A stretch of DNA of 23,937 nucleotides, from NCBI GenBank assembly GCA_945903615.1, contig CAMDOL010000005.1, positions 1-23,937 of the forward strand, read 5' to 3'. Under the pieces are notes generated by a model that saw only the letters and a list, made by a program, of their open reading frames with translations, had not been told where the DNA came from and ran no database searches. This DNA comes from Rickettsia typhi (GTDB lineage Bacteria; Pseudomonadota; Alphaproteobacteria; Rickettsiales; UBA1997). A program made the position numbers and the translations under genes. Shown one piece after another: positions 6,522 through 14,408 of this stretch (within the stretch, counting starts at the first letter, position 1; every line of letters begins with the position of its first letter).

Positions 6522-7484
6522 ATGTCTAAAAATAAACAAAAAACAGCATCAAAATCAGTGAAAAAAAAAGTTGTTAAAAAAAACAATCAGCTGCAATTTA
6601 TGCCCCAAAAATCTGGCTTTCTGGGCATTGAAGATAAATATTTAAACAAGCCCGAAGATGCCAAAGTTGTGGTTGTTCCTTTTGGTTTGGAAGCATCAGT
6701 TAGTTATGGTGGAGGCACCAAAACTGGCCCAGCCGCAATTATCAAGGCTTCTCACCAAGTTGAATTATTCGACGAAGAACATATGAAAGAAGTTTATCGT
6801 GATTTTGGAGTTGCCACTTTAAAAGCAGTGCCTATGCCCAAAAAAATCACCGCAGCTTTAGATCAGCTTGAGTCAATCACTCAAAGCATTTTGGATGCGG
6901 ATAAATTTCCATTAATTTTAGGCGGCGAACACTCAATCACCATAGGCTCAATTCGCCCTTTCGTCAAAAAATATCCCAATTTAGCAATCTTGCATTTCGA
7001 CGCTCACGCCGATTTGCGCGATGGTTATGATGGCGAGCCCAACTCACACGCATCAGCCTTGCGACGCGTGATGGACAATCCAATTTCCACTCTAATTTCC
7101 TGCGGTATCAGAAACATTTCTGCTGGCGAAATTCCCTATTTACAAGCCAATAAAGACCGCATCAAAATCTATTGGGGAAAGGATCGCGAGGATTGGAACA
7201 TTGAAGAAATAGTCAAACCATTAAAAGGTCGCCCAGTATTTCTAACCTTCGATTTAGACGGCTTCGACTCCAGCCTGATGCAGGCAACCGGCACTCCAGA
7301 ACCGGGTGGAATTTTTTGGAATGACGCCATCAAAATCATCCGCGCTGCCGCCAAAATTTCTAACATTGTTGGCGCCGATGTGGTTGAGCTTGCTCCAATC
7401 AAACAATTTCATTCCTGCGATTTTTTAGCGGCAAAATTATGCTATAAAATTTTGGGTTATGCTTTGGGGAAAAAATCAAAATAA
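6522..7484 (+). CDS. speB: Agmatinase / arginase-family ureohydrolase
   Basis: This is a binuclear-manganese hydrolase that releases urea from agmatine or a related guanidino compound. The substrate is not fixed by sequence. The metal ligands are all present: His137 in GGEHS, Asp160-His162-Asp164 in FDAHADLRD, and Asp244 and Asp246 in FDLDGFD. The substrate-loop region GDEPNSHA-like (GEPNSHAS, 171-178) is present. The third metal motif is DLDGFDSS rather than the commoner DIDxxDPA, a variation seen in agmatinase-like proteins. The first ~25 residues are very lysine-rich and look like a non-catalytic extension. An internal Met27 would be an alternative start close to the fold. The protein is cytoplasmic. 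It is co-directional with the GST gene (19-bp gap) and the GNAT gene (9-bp gap). Confidence 0.9.
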   Translation: MSKNKQKTASKSVKKKVVKKNNQLQFMPQKSGFLGIEDKYLNKPEDAKVVVVPFGLEASVSYGGGTKTGPAAIIKASHQVELFDEEHMKEVYRDFGVATLKAVPMPKKITAALDQLESITQSILDADKFPLILGGEHSITIGSIRPFVKKYPNLAILHFDAHADLRDGYDGEPNSHASALRRVMDNPISTLISCGIRNISAGEIPYLQANKDRIKIYWGKDREDWNIEEIVKPLKGRPVFLTFDLDGFDSSLMQATGTPEPGGIFWNDAIKIIRAAAKISNIVGADVVELAPIKQFHSCDFLAAKLCYKILGYALGKKSK

Positions 7485-7493
7485 TTTAAATTT

Positions 7494-7973
7494 GTGGTTG
7501 CCAAAAATCATCACCGCAAAATAACAATTCGACTTGCAGCCATTAAAGACGCCAATTTAGTTGCGCCACTTTTTGATTCTTATCGCCAATTTTATGGACA
7601 AAAATCGGATTTAAAATTGGCTAAAAAATTCATTTCTGAAAGATTAAAAAACAAACAATCGATTATTTTTATTGTTGTTTTGGAAGAAAAAGTGGTTGGA
7701 TTTGTGCAGCTTTATCCTTCTTTTTCTTCGGTTGCGGCGCAAAAGATTTTAGTTTTAAATGATTTATATGTTGCGCCTGAAGCTAGAAAATTAGGCGTTG
7801 CAAAAGCCTTGATGGAAAAAGCCAAAGATTATGCGCTGAAAAATAAAGCTAAAAGATTAAGTCTTTCTACTGCAAAAAATAATTTAACCGCCAAATCTTT
7901 ATACCAATCACTTGGCTACAAAATTGATCAAACTTATGATCATTATTCTTTGGAAATATTGACTTTATTATAG
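7494..7973 (+). CDS. GNAT-family N-acetyltransferase
   Basis: This 159-residue single-domain protein starts at GTG. It shows the GNAT acetyl-CoA fold: ITIRLAAIKDANLVAPLFDSY at the N-terminus, and VVGFVQLYPSF as the central strand. Motif A is LYVAPEARKLGVAKALMEKA, where the pyrophosphate loop is RKLGVAKAL, slightly off the Q/RxxGxG/A consensus. Motif B is STAKNNLTAKSLYQSLGY. The small molecule or protein acceptor is unknown. It sits 9 bp after the ureohydrolase gene, which allows, but does not prove, a polyamine-type acceptor. The GTG start is the first available in frame, and the fold begins within ten residues of it. Confidence 0.9.
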   Translation: MVAKNHHRKITIRLAAIKDANLVAPLFDSYRQFYGQKSDLKLAKKFISERLKNKQSIIFIVVLEEKVVGFVQLYPSFSSVAAQKILVLNDLYVAPEARKLGVAKALMEKAKDYALKNKAKRLSLSTAKNNLTAKSLYQSLGYKIDQTYDHYSLEILTLL

Positions 7974-7977
7974 ACAC

Positions 7978-8005
7978 AAATATAGTCATATTTACAACTA
8001 TATTT
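7978..8005. promoter_or_regulatory. Inverted repeat before the antitoxin gene
   Basis: aaatatagt (7978-7986) and actatattt (7997-8005) form 9-bp arms spaced by 10 bp, ending 21 bp before the antitoxin ATG. Antitoxins of this class usually repress their own operon by binding palindromes in this position, so it is a candidate operator. It could alternatively terminate the GNAT transcript. Confidence 0.45.
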
Positions 8006-8026
8006 TAAACTAAAATTAATTATCAA

Positions 8027-8278
8027 ATGATAACTGCGAATATTAATGAGGTAAAAGCCAAGCTTTCTTATTATCTAAAACTTGCCACAGAAAATGGCGA
8101 AAGAATCACGATCTGTAATCACAACACTCCAGTGGCTGAAATTAGGGCGATTGCACTGGTTAAGAAAAACAAAATAAAATTGGGGGTTTGTAAAGAAAAA
8201 ATTGTTTTACCAAAAAATTTTAATAGCACTTCTAAAGAAATTATTGACTCTTTGTACGCCACAGAAAAATTTAAATAA
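8027..8278 (+). CDS. Antitoxin, Phd/YefM family
   Basis: This 83-residue protein begins MITANINEVKAKLSYYLKLA, the DNA-binding and dimerisation pattern of Phd/YefM antitoxins. It continues with GERITICNHNTPVAEIRAI, the conserved strand-turn of that family. The remaining ~35 residues are lysine-rich and likely disordered until they bind toxin. Two bases separate its stop from the toxin ATG. It should neutralise the PIN toxin and, with it, repress the operon. Confidence 0.88.
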   Translation: MITANINEVKAKLSYYLKLATENGERITICNHNTPVAEIRAIALVKKNKIKLGVCKEKIVLPKNFNSTSKEIIDSLYATEKFK

Positions 8279-8280
8279 TT

Positions 8281-8673
8281 ATGCAATATTTACTGGATAC
8301 TTGTGTCTATCTTTGGGCAATCACCAATAATCGTGATAAACTTTCAAAAAAGGTTTTAGGGGTTTTATTAGACAATGATAATGAAATATTTGTCAGTATA
8401 ATTTCACAATTTGAAACCACTATAAAACATTCTAAACATCAAATTAAAAATCTATCCCGCCCTGTAATTGAATATTATAAACAACAAAGAATTATCAGCG
8501 GAATTGAGCTTTTAAATTTAAAACAAGAAGATATTGAATTGGTCAGCAAATTACCAACAATTCACAATGATCCTTTTGACAGACTTTTAATTGCTCAAGC
8601 AATTAACAACGGTATGACGATTGTTTCTCCAGATTCTCAATTCTCTAAATATCCAGTTCGATTAATATATTAA
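8281..8673 (+). CDS. PIN-domain ribonuclease toxin (VapC-like)
   Basis: This 130-residue PIN-domain protein would cleave RNA in a metal-dependent way when free of antitoxin. Acidic residues expected at the active site are present: Asp6 in YLLDTCVYLW, Glu45 in SQFETTIKH, Asp97 and Asp100 in HNDPFDRLLIAQA, and Asp118 in SPDSQF. The HNDPFDR form is typical of the PIN branch paired with Phd-type antitoxins. It ends one base before the tmk start, so the pair is embedded in the transcript of an essential gene. Confidence 0.9.
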   Translation: MQYLLDTCVYLWAITNNRDKLSKKVLGVLLDNDNEIFVSIISQFETTIKHSKHQIKNLSRPVIEYYKQQRIISGIELLNLKQEDIELVSKLPTIHNDPFDRLLIAQAINNGMTIVSPDSQFSKYPVRLIY

Positions 8674-8674
8674 A

Positions 8675-9298
8675 ATGACCAAATTTATAACTTTTGAAGG
8701 TATTGAAGGCAGCGGCAAATCAACTCAAACCAAACTTCTGCATCAATATTTTTTAGAACAAAATATTGATGCAATTTTAACCAGAGAACCGGGAGGAAGC
8801 AAAGTTGCTGAGGAAATTCGGGCACTTTTGATTAATGGCGAGATTGATAAAATGGATGGAATTTGTGAGACATTGCTAAACTTTGCGGCGCGCCGTGATC
8901 ATATTGAAAAGCTGATTAAACCCGCACTCTCTAAAGGTGAAATTGTAATTTGTGATCGCTTTTTTGATTCAACAATTGCTTATCAAAGTTTTGGTCAGAA
9001 TGTTGATTTGTCAATTATCAAAAATGTTCAAAACGCTGCCATTGGCGAGTTTGTGCCTGATATTACTTTTCTAATTGATGTTGATGTGGAGGTTGCTTTT
9101 GAGAGAATTAAAACCAGAGCTGATAATAATCGTTATGAAAAAATGGATAGAAATTTTCATCAGAAAGTTCGAAAAGGATTTTTAGAAATTGCTAAAAATA
9201 ATCCCCAAAGAATTGTCTTGATTGATGGCAATCAAAACGCCAACGCAATTCAAGATATTATTCGCTCTCACTTAGAACCTATCATAAATCCTTTTTAA
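8675..9298 (+). CDS. tmk: Thymidylate kinase
   Basis: This enzyme phosphorylates dTMP to dTDP, an essential step to dTTP in the cytoplasm. The 207-residue protein has the P-loop GIEGSGKST (9-17), the TREPGG motif that recognises dTMP, and the DRFFDSTIAYQ segment (the DR(Y/F) motif). The lid region TRADNNRYEKMDRNF follows. Length is normal. The ATG is one base after the toxin stop codon, and expression may depend on the TA operon or a promoter inside it. Confidence 0.96.
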   Translation: MTKFITFEGIEGSGKSTQTKLLHQYFLEQNIDAILTREPGGSKVAEEIRALLINGEIDKMDGICETLLNFAARRDHIEKLIKPALSKGEIVICDRFFDSTIAYQSFGQNVDLSIIKNVQNAAIGEFVPDITFLIDVDVEVAFERIKTRADNNRYEKMDRNFHQKVRKGFLEIAKNNPQRIVLIDGNQNANAIQDIIRSHLEPIINPF

Positions 9299-9325
9299 CC
9301 CCATATTTCGCCCTATTTTTGCTCT

Positions 9326-9382
9326 TTTTCTCACGAAATTTTTTAAAATATTCCCGATATTCCAAAAAATTTTGTGAGAAAA
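9326..9382. terminator. Bidirectional intrinsic terminator
   Basis: Two 19-base arms (9326-9344 and 9364-9382) pair with a single mismatch: ttttctcac-g-aaatttttt against aaaaaattttgtgagaaaa. The structure lies between convergent tmk and the dioxygenase-like gene and is flanked by T and A runs on either side, so it can serve both transcripts. Confidence 0.75.
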
Positions 9383-9442
9383 TCGCTAAAAATATGCCAA
9401 AATCTGTGATTAAAAAAGATTTATGATAGGTTTTTAAATTAA

Positions 9443-10213
9443 TTATTTATTCCCAAAATTTTTATATTGCTGCACGCCTTTCATCACAATATTGAAAGTG
9501 GCAATTTTAGTTGATTTGCTATTAAAAATGTCAGACAGACGAACCTTGGCGGTGAGAAGCTTGCGGTCATCTTCGCTATAGGATAAATATTCATAATCTA
9601 AATCATTTTTTGGATGATTTTCAAAATACATTTCGGTTTCTAATTTGCCAAACTTTGGATGATAGACATTAAAATTAATGTGCGGCGCGCGGTTTAAATA
9701 AAAGCCAGGAACGATAGTCACAAAAAAATAATTTCCCAAATTATCAGTTATTGTCCTTCCTGACATATTAAAATTTTTATCAATCAAATCACTATTATCA
9801 TTCAATAAAGTTTGATATTTGCCAGCCGAATTAGTTTGCCAAATCTCAATAATTGCATTGTCAATTGGCAGCCCGAATGAATCTTTGACTACTCCTTGCA
9901 CAAAAAGCATTTCTCCAAAAGCTGCATAAAATGAGCCAGTTTTTTGAATCAGATTATTAGTGGTATTAAATTTTTCTGGCATTGAAAGATCGGCAGAAAA
10001 AAATCTGGTTGGAGTTGCTGGTTTGGGGCTAAAAAGCTCGTTGGACACTTTTTTTCCAGCTACATTTTGTCCATCCACATTTTCTCCCGCCACATTTTTT
10101 CCAGCTACATTTTGTCCAGCCATATTTTGTCCAGCCGCATTTTGTCCAGAATGGGCGCTTGGAGCAAAAAGCGACAACAGAAGAACAATGGCAAGAATTC
10201 TAATTAGCAACAC
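9443..10213 (-). CDS. Secreted intradiol-dioxygenase-like protein
   Basis: This 256-residue protein starts at GTG with a signal peptide (about 1-22, hydrophobic RILAIVLLLSLFA then AHSG). Six degenerate pentapeptides of the AGQNV type follow (27-56), then a beta-sandwich domain like protocatechuate 3,4-dioxygenase. The domain shows GVVKDSFGLPIDNAIIEIWQT, SAGKY (Tyr133), GRTITDNLGNYFF, TIVPGFY (Tyr172) and APHINFNVYH. Intradiol enzymes bind iron through two Tyr and two His. Here the second His of the HIHF motif is Asn180, so one ligand is missing and ring-cleavage activity is doubtful. An exported, possibly non-catalytic or altered-metal member is the best description. It is divergent from polA, with 77 bp between starts. 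Confidence 0.8.
   Translation of the reverse strand: MLLIRILAIVLLLSLFAPSAHSGQNAAGQNMAGQNVAGKNVAGENVDGQNVAGKKVSNELFSPKPATPTRFFSADLSMPEKFNTTNNLIQKTGSFYAAFGEMLFVQGVVKDSFGLPIDNAIIEIWQTNSAGKYQTLLNDNSDLIDKNFNMSGRTITDNLGNYFFVTIVPGFYLNRAPHINFNVYHPKFGKLETEMYFENHPKNDLDYEYLSYSEDDRKLLTAKVRLSDIFNSKSTKIATFNIVMKGVQQYKNFGNK
10056..10145. repeat. 15-bp tandem repeats encoding pentapeptides
   Basis: Six 15-bp units (10056, 10071, 10086, 10101, 10116, 10131) of the type ccagctacattttgt, diverged by one to four bases, encode the AGxNV pentapeptides after the signal peptide of the dioxygenase-like protein. They preserve frame. Confidence 0.9.
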
Positions 10214-10290
10214 TGTATAATTACCTTGATAATGGAGTTATTTTTTTAGACAATAAATTCTCTATTTTTCACAAAAAAGCAATCCAATTT

Positions 10291-13188
10291 ATGTCCCCAG
10301 CTCACAAAAATAAAATCGCCCTCATTGACGGTTATGGCTTTGTCTTTCGAGCTTTTCATTCATTGCCACCATTAACCAGAGCTGACGGAACACCAGTTGG
10401 TGCGGTTTATGGTTTTACTAATATGCTCATCAAACTTCTGGCAAATTTAAATGTTAGCCACATTGCGGTGGTTTTTGATGCGGGCAGCAAAACATTTCGT
10501 AACGATATGTATCCGGCCTACAAAGCCAATCGCCCACCTTGTCCGCCAGAATTAATTCCTCAATTTCCAATTGTCCGTGAAGTTGCGGAGGCTTTGAACT
10601 TAGCGATTCTAGAGCGGGTTGGTTTTGAAGCTGATGATTTAATAGCCACCGTCGCCAAGCAAGCCAGCCATGAAGATTTTGAGGTTTTGATTGTGTCAAG
10701 TGATAAAGATTTGATGCAGCTAGTTGATGGGCAAGTGCAAATGTATGATGCGCTAAAAAATAAAATGATTGGCGAAAGAGAAGTTGAAGAGAAATTTTTT
10801 GTTAAACCGGGTCAAGTTTTAGATGTTTTATCATTAATGGGCGATGCTTCCGATAATGTTCCTGGAGTTCGCGGCATTGGCCCTAAAACTGCTGCCGAAT
10901 TAATTAATCAATATCAAACTTTAGAAAATTTGTTTGAACATTTGCACGAAATCAAACAAGAAAAACGCCGACAAATCCTAACTGATGGGGTAGAAAAAGC
11001 CAAACTTTCTAAACAGTTAATCACCTTGTGCGAGACTGTTCCGGTTTCAGATAATTTGCACGACTATTTATTGCAAAATATTGATGGCAAAAAGTTAATG
11101 AATTTTTTGGAGAAGCAAGGTTTCAGAGCTTTGGTTTCAAAGGTGAAGAAGGATTTTAATGTTGAGGATGAAGTAAAAAAAGATGGAGATTTATTCGTAG
11201 ATTCAAGCAACCCTCAAGTGTCATTGAGGACAAATTTACCTTTCTGTCCAGAATCCATTACTGAGCAAAGCGCAGTTATGAAAGTTGATTCCAACTTTTG
11301 TCAGAATGATGACAGAGCACAAAATGAGGTTAAGAAAATCACCATCAGCGATATTTCCCAACTCAAAAATCTTGTCCAGATTGCAACTGAAAACGGCAAT
11401 TTAATTTTAGATTTTATCTTTGAACAAAACACGCCAACAGCCTTAATTATTAGCTCAGCAACCGATTCAAATTCTCTGAAAGAAATTTTTTATACGACAA
11501 TTATCAATGAAAAAAATTATGATTTAGAAGGAGATTTATTTGCAGTTAAAGCAGAAAAAACCGCTGAGGTTGGTTTGAGACTAATAGATGTGATGGCAGA
11601 ATTAAAGCTGATTTTGCTGGATGAATCGGTGAATAAAATTGGTTATAAAATTAAGGATTTAGTCAAATATTTTAACCATCAACTTACGACTTGCGACTTA
11701 CAAATTACGACCACTTTTAACGATATCGCTTTGATGGCTTATGTGCTTAACTCAGCTGAAAATAAAACCGATTTGGATGTTTTGGTTGCTGATAATTTAA
11801 GTGATGAAACCGCCAATAATTTTTCACAAAATTGTCAAGAAATTGCAAAAGGGAAAACACCAGAAACCTTTGCCAATCTGGATAAAAAGATCGAATTTTA
11901 TTGTTTTAAAAATTATGCAATTTGGAAAATTTATAAAATTTTAAAGCAAAGAATTTTTACTGGAAAATTAAACAATGTTTATTACTGCTTTGAAAAACCG
12001 CTTATCAAAGTGCTGGCAACCATTGAAAACAATGGCATTGCAGTAGATGAAATAAAACTCAAAGAATTATCAATTTATTTTGATGAGCAAATAAAAAATC
12101 TTACTAAAGAAATTTATATACTTGCCAGAGAAGAGATAAACATTGGCTCACCAAAACAATTGGCTCATATTTTGTTTGAAAAATTAAGTTTAAAAACTGG
12201 CAAGAAATCGAGCAAAACTGGAGCATTTTCAACCAACTCAGAAATTCTCGAAGAGCTTGATTTGGAAGGGCATTTGATTGCTGGAAAAATTTTGGAATGG
12301 CGTCATTTTTCGAAATTAAAAAGCACTTATGCGGATGCTTTGCAAAATGCCATTAACCCCAAAACCAAAAGAATTCACACTACATTTTCCAACATATCTA
12401 CTTCAACTGGAAGGCTTAGTTCCAACAACCCTAACCTGCAAAATATTCCAATTAGAAGTGAGGAAGGCAGAAAAATTCGTAGCGCTTTTGTGGCGGCAAA
12501 AGGCAATAAATTGATCTCAGCGGATTACTCACAAATTGAGCTGCGCGTGCTGGCGCATATTGCTGGCATTGACGCGCTGGGACAAGCATTTTTGCACGAT
12601 AAAGATATTCACGCCATCACAGCCGCGCAAGTTTTTGGTGTTGAAGAAAATGTAGTTGATAAAGAAATGCGTCGCAAAGCTAAAGCGATCAATTTTGGAA
12701 TTATCTATGGAATCAGCGCTTTTGGCTTGGCTAAACAGTTAAAAATTGCCAGAGGTGATGCAGCAAAATATATTGAAGAATATTTCAAAACCTATCCGGG
12801 CATTCAAAAATATATGCAAAAATATCAAGATTTGGCGCGGCAGAATGGCTTTGTGAAAACAATCATAGGCAGAAAATGTTTTATCCCAACCATCAATAGC
12901 AAGAATCCAACTTTAAAAGGTTTGGCAGAAAGATTGGCAATCAACGCCCCAATTCAAGGTAGCGCTGCGGATATTATTAAAAAGGCGATGATTGATTTTG
13001 ATTTGGTTTTACTTGAACAAAAATTGCAAAGCAAAATAGTTTTACAAGTTCATGACGAACTTTTAATTGAAGCACCAGAAAGTGAGGTAAAAATAGTTGC
13101 GGCATTGCTTAAAAAAACTATGGAGAAAGCAATTTTGCTGGATGTGCCTTTGAAAGTTGATGTCAAAATTACTCAAAGATGGGAATAG
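10291..13188 (+). CDS. polA: DNA polymerase I
   Basis: This repair and Okazaki-fragment-processing polymerase has 965 residues. The N-terminal 5'-3' exonuclease (about 8-300) shows DGYGFVFRAFHS, FEADDLIATVA and GDASDNVPGVRGIGPKTA. The central 3'-5' exonuclease region (about 350-560) lacks the first catalytic D-x-E (LILDFIFEQN), so proofreading is probably inactive. The polymerase domain has motif A SADYSQIELR (near 742-751), motif B RRKAKAINFGIIYG (near 793) and motif C VLQVHDE (near 916-922). The linker around 300-350 (DNA 11189-11340) carries an unusual low-similarity insertion, and codons over 11682-11709 come from a heptamer repeat. Alphaproteobacterial PolA often lacks proofreading residues. 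The ATG start precedes the exonuclease fold by only ten residues. Confidence 0.97.
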   Translation: MSPAHKNKIALIDGYGFVFRAFHSLPPLTRADGTPVGAVYGFTNMLIKLLANLNVSHIAVVFDAGSKTFRNDMYPAYKANRPPCPPELIPQFPIVREVAEALNLAILERVGFEADDLIATVAKQASHEDFEVLIVSSDKDLMQLVDGQVQMYDALKNKMIGEREVEEKFFVKPGQVLDVLSLMGDASDNVPGVRGIGPKTAAELINQYQTLENLFEHLHEIKQEKRRQILTDGVEKAKLSKQLITLCETVPVSDNLHDYLLQNIDGKKLMNFLEKQGFRALVSKVKKDFNVEDEVKKDGDLFVDSSNPQVSLRTNLPFCPESITEQSAVMKVDSNFCQNDDRAQNEVKKITISDISQLKNLVQIATENGNLILDFIFEQNTPTALIISSATDSNSLKEIFYTTIINEKNYDLEGDLFAVKAEKTAEVGLRLIDVMAELKLILLDESVNKIGYKIKDLVKYFNHQLTTCDLQITTTFNDIALMAYVLNSAENKTDLDVLVADNLSDETANNFSQNCQEIAKGKTPETFANLDKKIEFYCFKNYAIWKIYKILKQRIFTGKLNNVYYCFEKPLIKVLATIENNGIAVDEIKLKELSIYFDEQIKNLTKEIYILAREEINIGSPKQLAHILFEKLSLKTGKKSSKTGAFSTNSEILEELDLEGHLIAGKILEWRHFSKLKSTYADALQNAINPKTKRIHTTFSNISTSTGRLSSNNPNLQNIPIRSEEGRKIRSAFVAAKGNKLISADYSQIELRVLAHIAGIDALGQAFLHDKDIHAITAAQVFGVEENVVDKEMRRKAKAINFGIIYGISAFGLAKQLKIARGDAAKYIEEYFKTYPGIQKYMQKYQDLARQNGFVKTIIGRKCFIPTINSKNPTLKGLAERLAINAPIQGSAADIIKKAMIDFDLVLLEQKLQSKIVLQVHDELLIEAPESEVKIVAALLKKTMEKAILLDVPLKVDVKITQRWE
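11682..11709. repeat. Heptamer repeats inside polA
   Basis: Four 7-bp units, acttacg, acttgcg, acttaca and aattacg, run without gaps. They encode the LTTCDLQIT stretch in the degenerate exonuclease domain. They belong to the same family as the units at 3546 and 21671. Confidence 0.7.
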
Positions 13189-13231
13189 CCAAACCACTTT
13201 GTCCAGATAGATTTGATTTTTGGGTTAGACA

Positions 13232-13245
13232 CTGTTAGCTAACAG
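13232..13245. promoter_or_regulatory. 14-bp perfect palindrome in the polA-dapB gap
   Basis: ctgttagctaacag is a perfect palindrome about 45 bp after the polA stop. A partial second copy, cctgttagctaatgg, lies about 110 bp further on (near 13338), 50-60 bp before the dapB ATG. The paired sites could be operators for dapB. The 217-bp gap holds no gene. Confidence 0.4.
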
Positions 13246-13405
13246 CTTCTATTGAATTTGTTATGATTCCAACTAGAATCCAAGACTCATCAAAAAACAA
13301 TCCCAGCTAAAAAACTATTATGACAAACTACTTAGAACCTGTTAGCTAATGGTATAAGGCGCTGAGTATTTTACATAACTCAATTCAAATTAAATAAAAA
13401 TTATT

Positions 13406-14200
13406 ATGAAAATCGGAATCATTGGAATCACTGGCAGAATGGGTCAATCAATTGCCAAAACTGTTTTGGCTAATGATTTAAATGATATTTCTGCAGGTTT
13501 GGTGCGCCTTGGCAGCAATTTAGTTGGCGGCGATATTTCTAAAATTATTGGCGGCGAAGATTTGGGAGTCAAGGCAACGGATAATTTGGAAGATTTAGTC
13601 AAAAATTCTGATGCAATAATTGATTTTTCTAACCCAGAATTATCTTTACAAACCGCAGCTCTGGCTTCTAAGTATAATAAAATTTTAATCTGCGGCACCA
13701 CTGGTTTTAGCGAGGAAGAAAAAACTCAATTAAAAAATTATGCTAAAAATTGCGTTATAATTTGGTCTTCAAATATGTCAATTGGCGTAAATTTGTTGAT
13801 GAATTTAGCTGAGCAGGTCGCAAAAGTTTTACATTCTGATTACGATGTAGAAATTCTTGAAATGCACCACCGCAATAAAGTGGATGCACCTTCTGGTACC
13901 GCCTTATCACTTGGCGAAGCAGTTGCTAGAGGTCGCAATTTAAATTTTGGTGAAGTGTGCCGCAAAACCAGAGAGGGAATTGTTGGCAAAAGAACTGAGA
14001 ATGAAATTGGATTTTGCGCACTGCGCGGCGGCGATGTGATTGGTGATCACTCAGTTATTTTTGCGGGCAATGGCGAAAGAGTCGAGCTAACTCACAAAGC
14101 CTCAAACCGCGATATTTACGCTGTTGGCGCACTGCGCGCCGCAATTTGGGCAGAAGGAAAACCACAAGGATTTTATACTATGCAAGATGTGCTTAGTTAG
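13406..14200 (+). CDS. dapB: 4-hydroxy-tetrahydrodipicolinate reductase
   Basis: This enzyme makes tetrahydrodipicolinate with NAD(P)H in the lysine and diaminopimelate pathway that feeds peptidoglycan. The 264-residue protein has the Rossmann loop GITGRMG (7-13), the second cofactor segment CGTTGFSEEE, and SNMSIGVNLLM. The catalytic and substrate-binding stretch is EMHHRNKVDAPSGTAL, with the HH pair, Lys and the SGTA loop. The C-terminal region HKASNRDIYAVGALRAA is typical. Length and start are standard. The family usually has GAxGRMG, and the Ile-Thr here is a minor change. Its stop lies directly beside the IR-bounded repeat element at 14208. Confidence 0.97.
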   Translation: MKIGIIGITGRMGQSIAKTVLANDLNDISAGLVRLGSNLVGGDISKIIGGEDLGVKATDNLEDLVKNSDAIIDFSNPELSLQTAALASKYNKILICGTTGFSEEEKTQLKNYAKNCVIIWSSNMSIGVNLLMNLAEQVAKVLHSDYDVEILEMHHRNKVDAPSGTALSLGEAVARGRNLNFGEVCRKTREGIVGKRTENEIGFCALRGGDVIGDHSVIFAGNGERVELTHKASNRDIYAVGALRAAIWAEGKPQGFYTMQDVLS

Positions 14201-14207
14201 TCCTAGC

Positions 14208-14383
14208 CCATTACTGTCTGGTTAACTTTTTCTGCTTTTAATTACCGTCGGTTTTAACCGACGGCAATTAAAGGGCACCTCTAAAGACAGCAAATTATAT
14301 CGAAAAAATTTCTGATACCTATTGAACCATTTATTGATAAAGGTTTTAAGAGTTTTAGTGTTTGGCTAACTGGACAGTAGTGG
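14208..14383. mobile_element. Non-autonomous IR-bounded element
   Basis: Imperfect terminal inverted repeats bound the stretch: ccattactgtctggttaac at 14208-14226 and gctaactggacagtagtgg at 14365-14383, with about 15 of 19 positions matching. TCCTA occurs just outside both ends (14201-14205 and 14384-14388), with a 2-nt offset on the left, and may be a target duplication. A hairpin (14238-14253 with 14256-14271, core ccgtcggtt/aaccgacgg) lies inside. No protein is encoded. The left ~50 bp recur at 23840-23891. Confidence 0.6.
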
Positions 14384-14408
14384 TCCTAACCTATAACAAA
14401 CAAAAAAT

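Noticed and set aside
10214..10290. Possible sigma-70 promoter boxes in the divergent dioxygenase-polA gap
   Set aside because: Only weak TTGATA/TTGTCT-like hexamers with poor -10 partners are visible in very A/T-rich DNA. They are not distinguishable from background.
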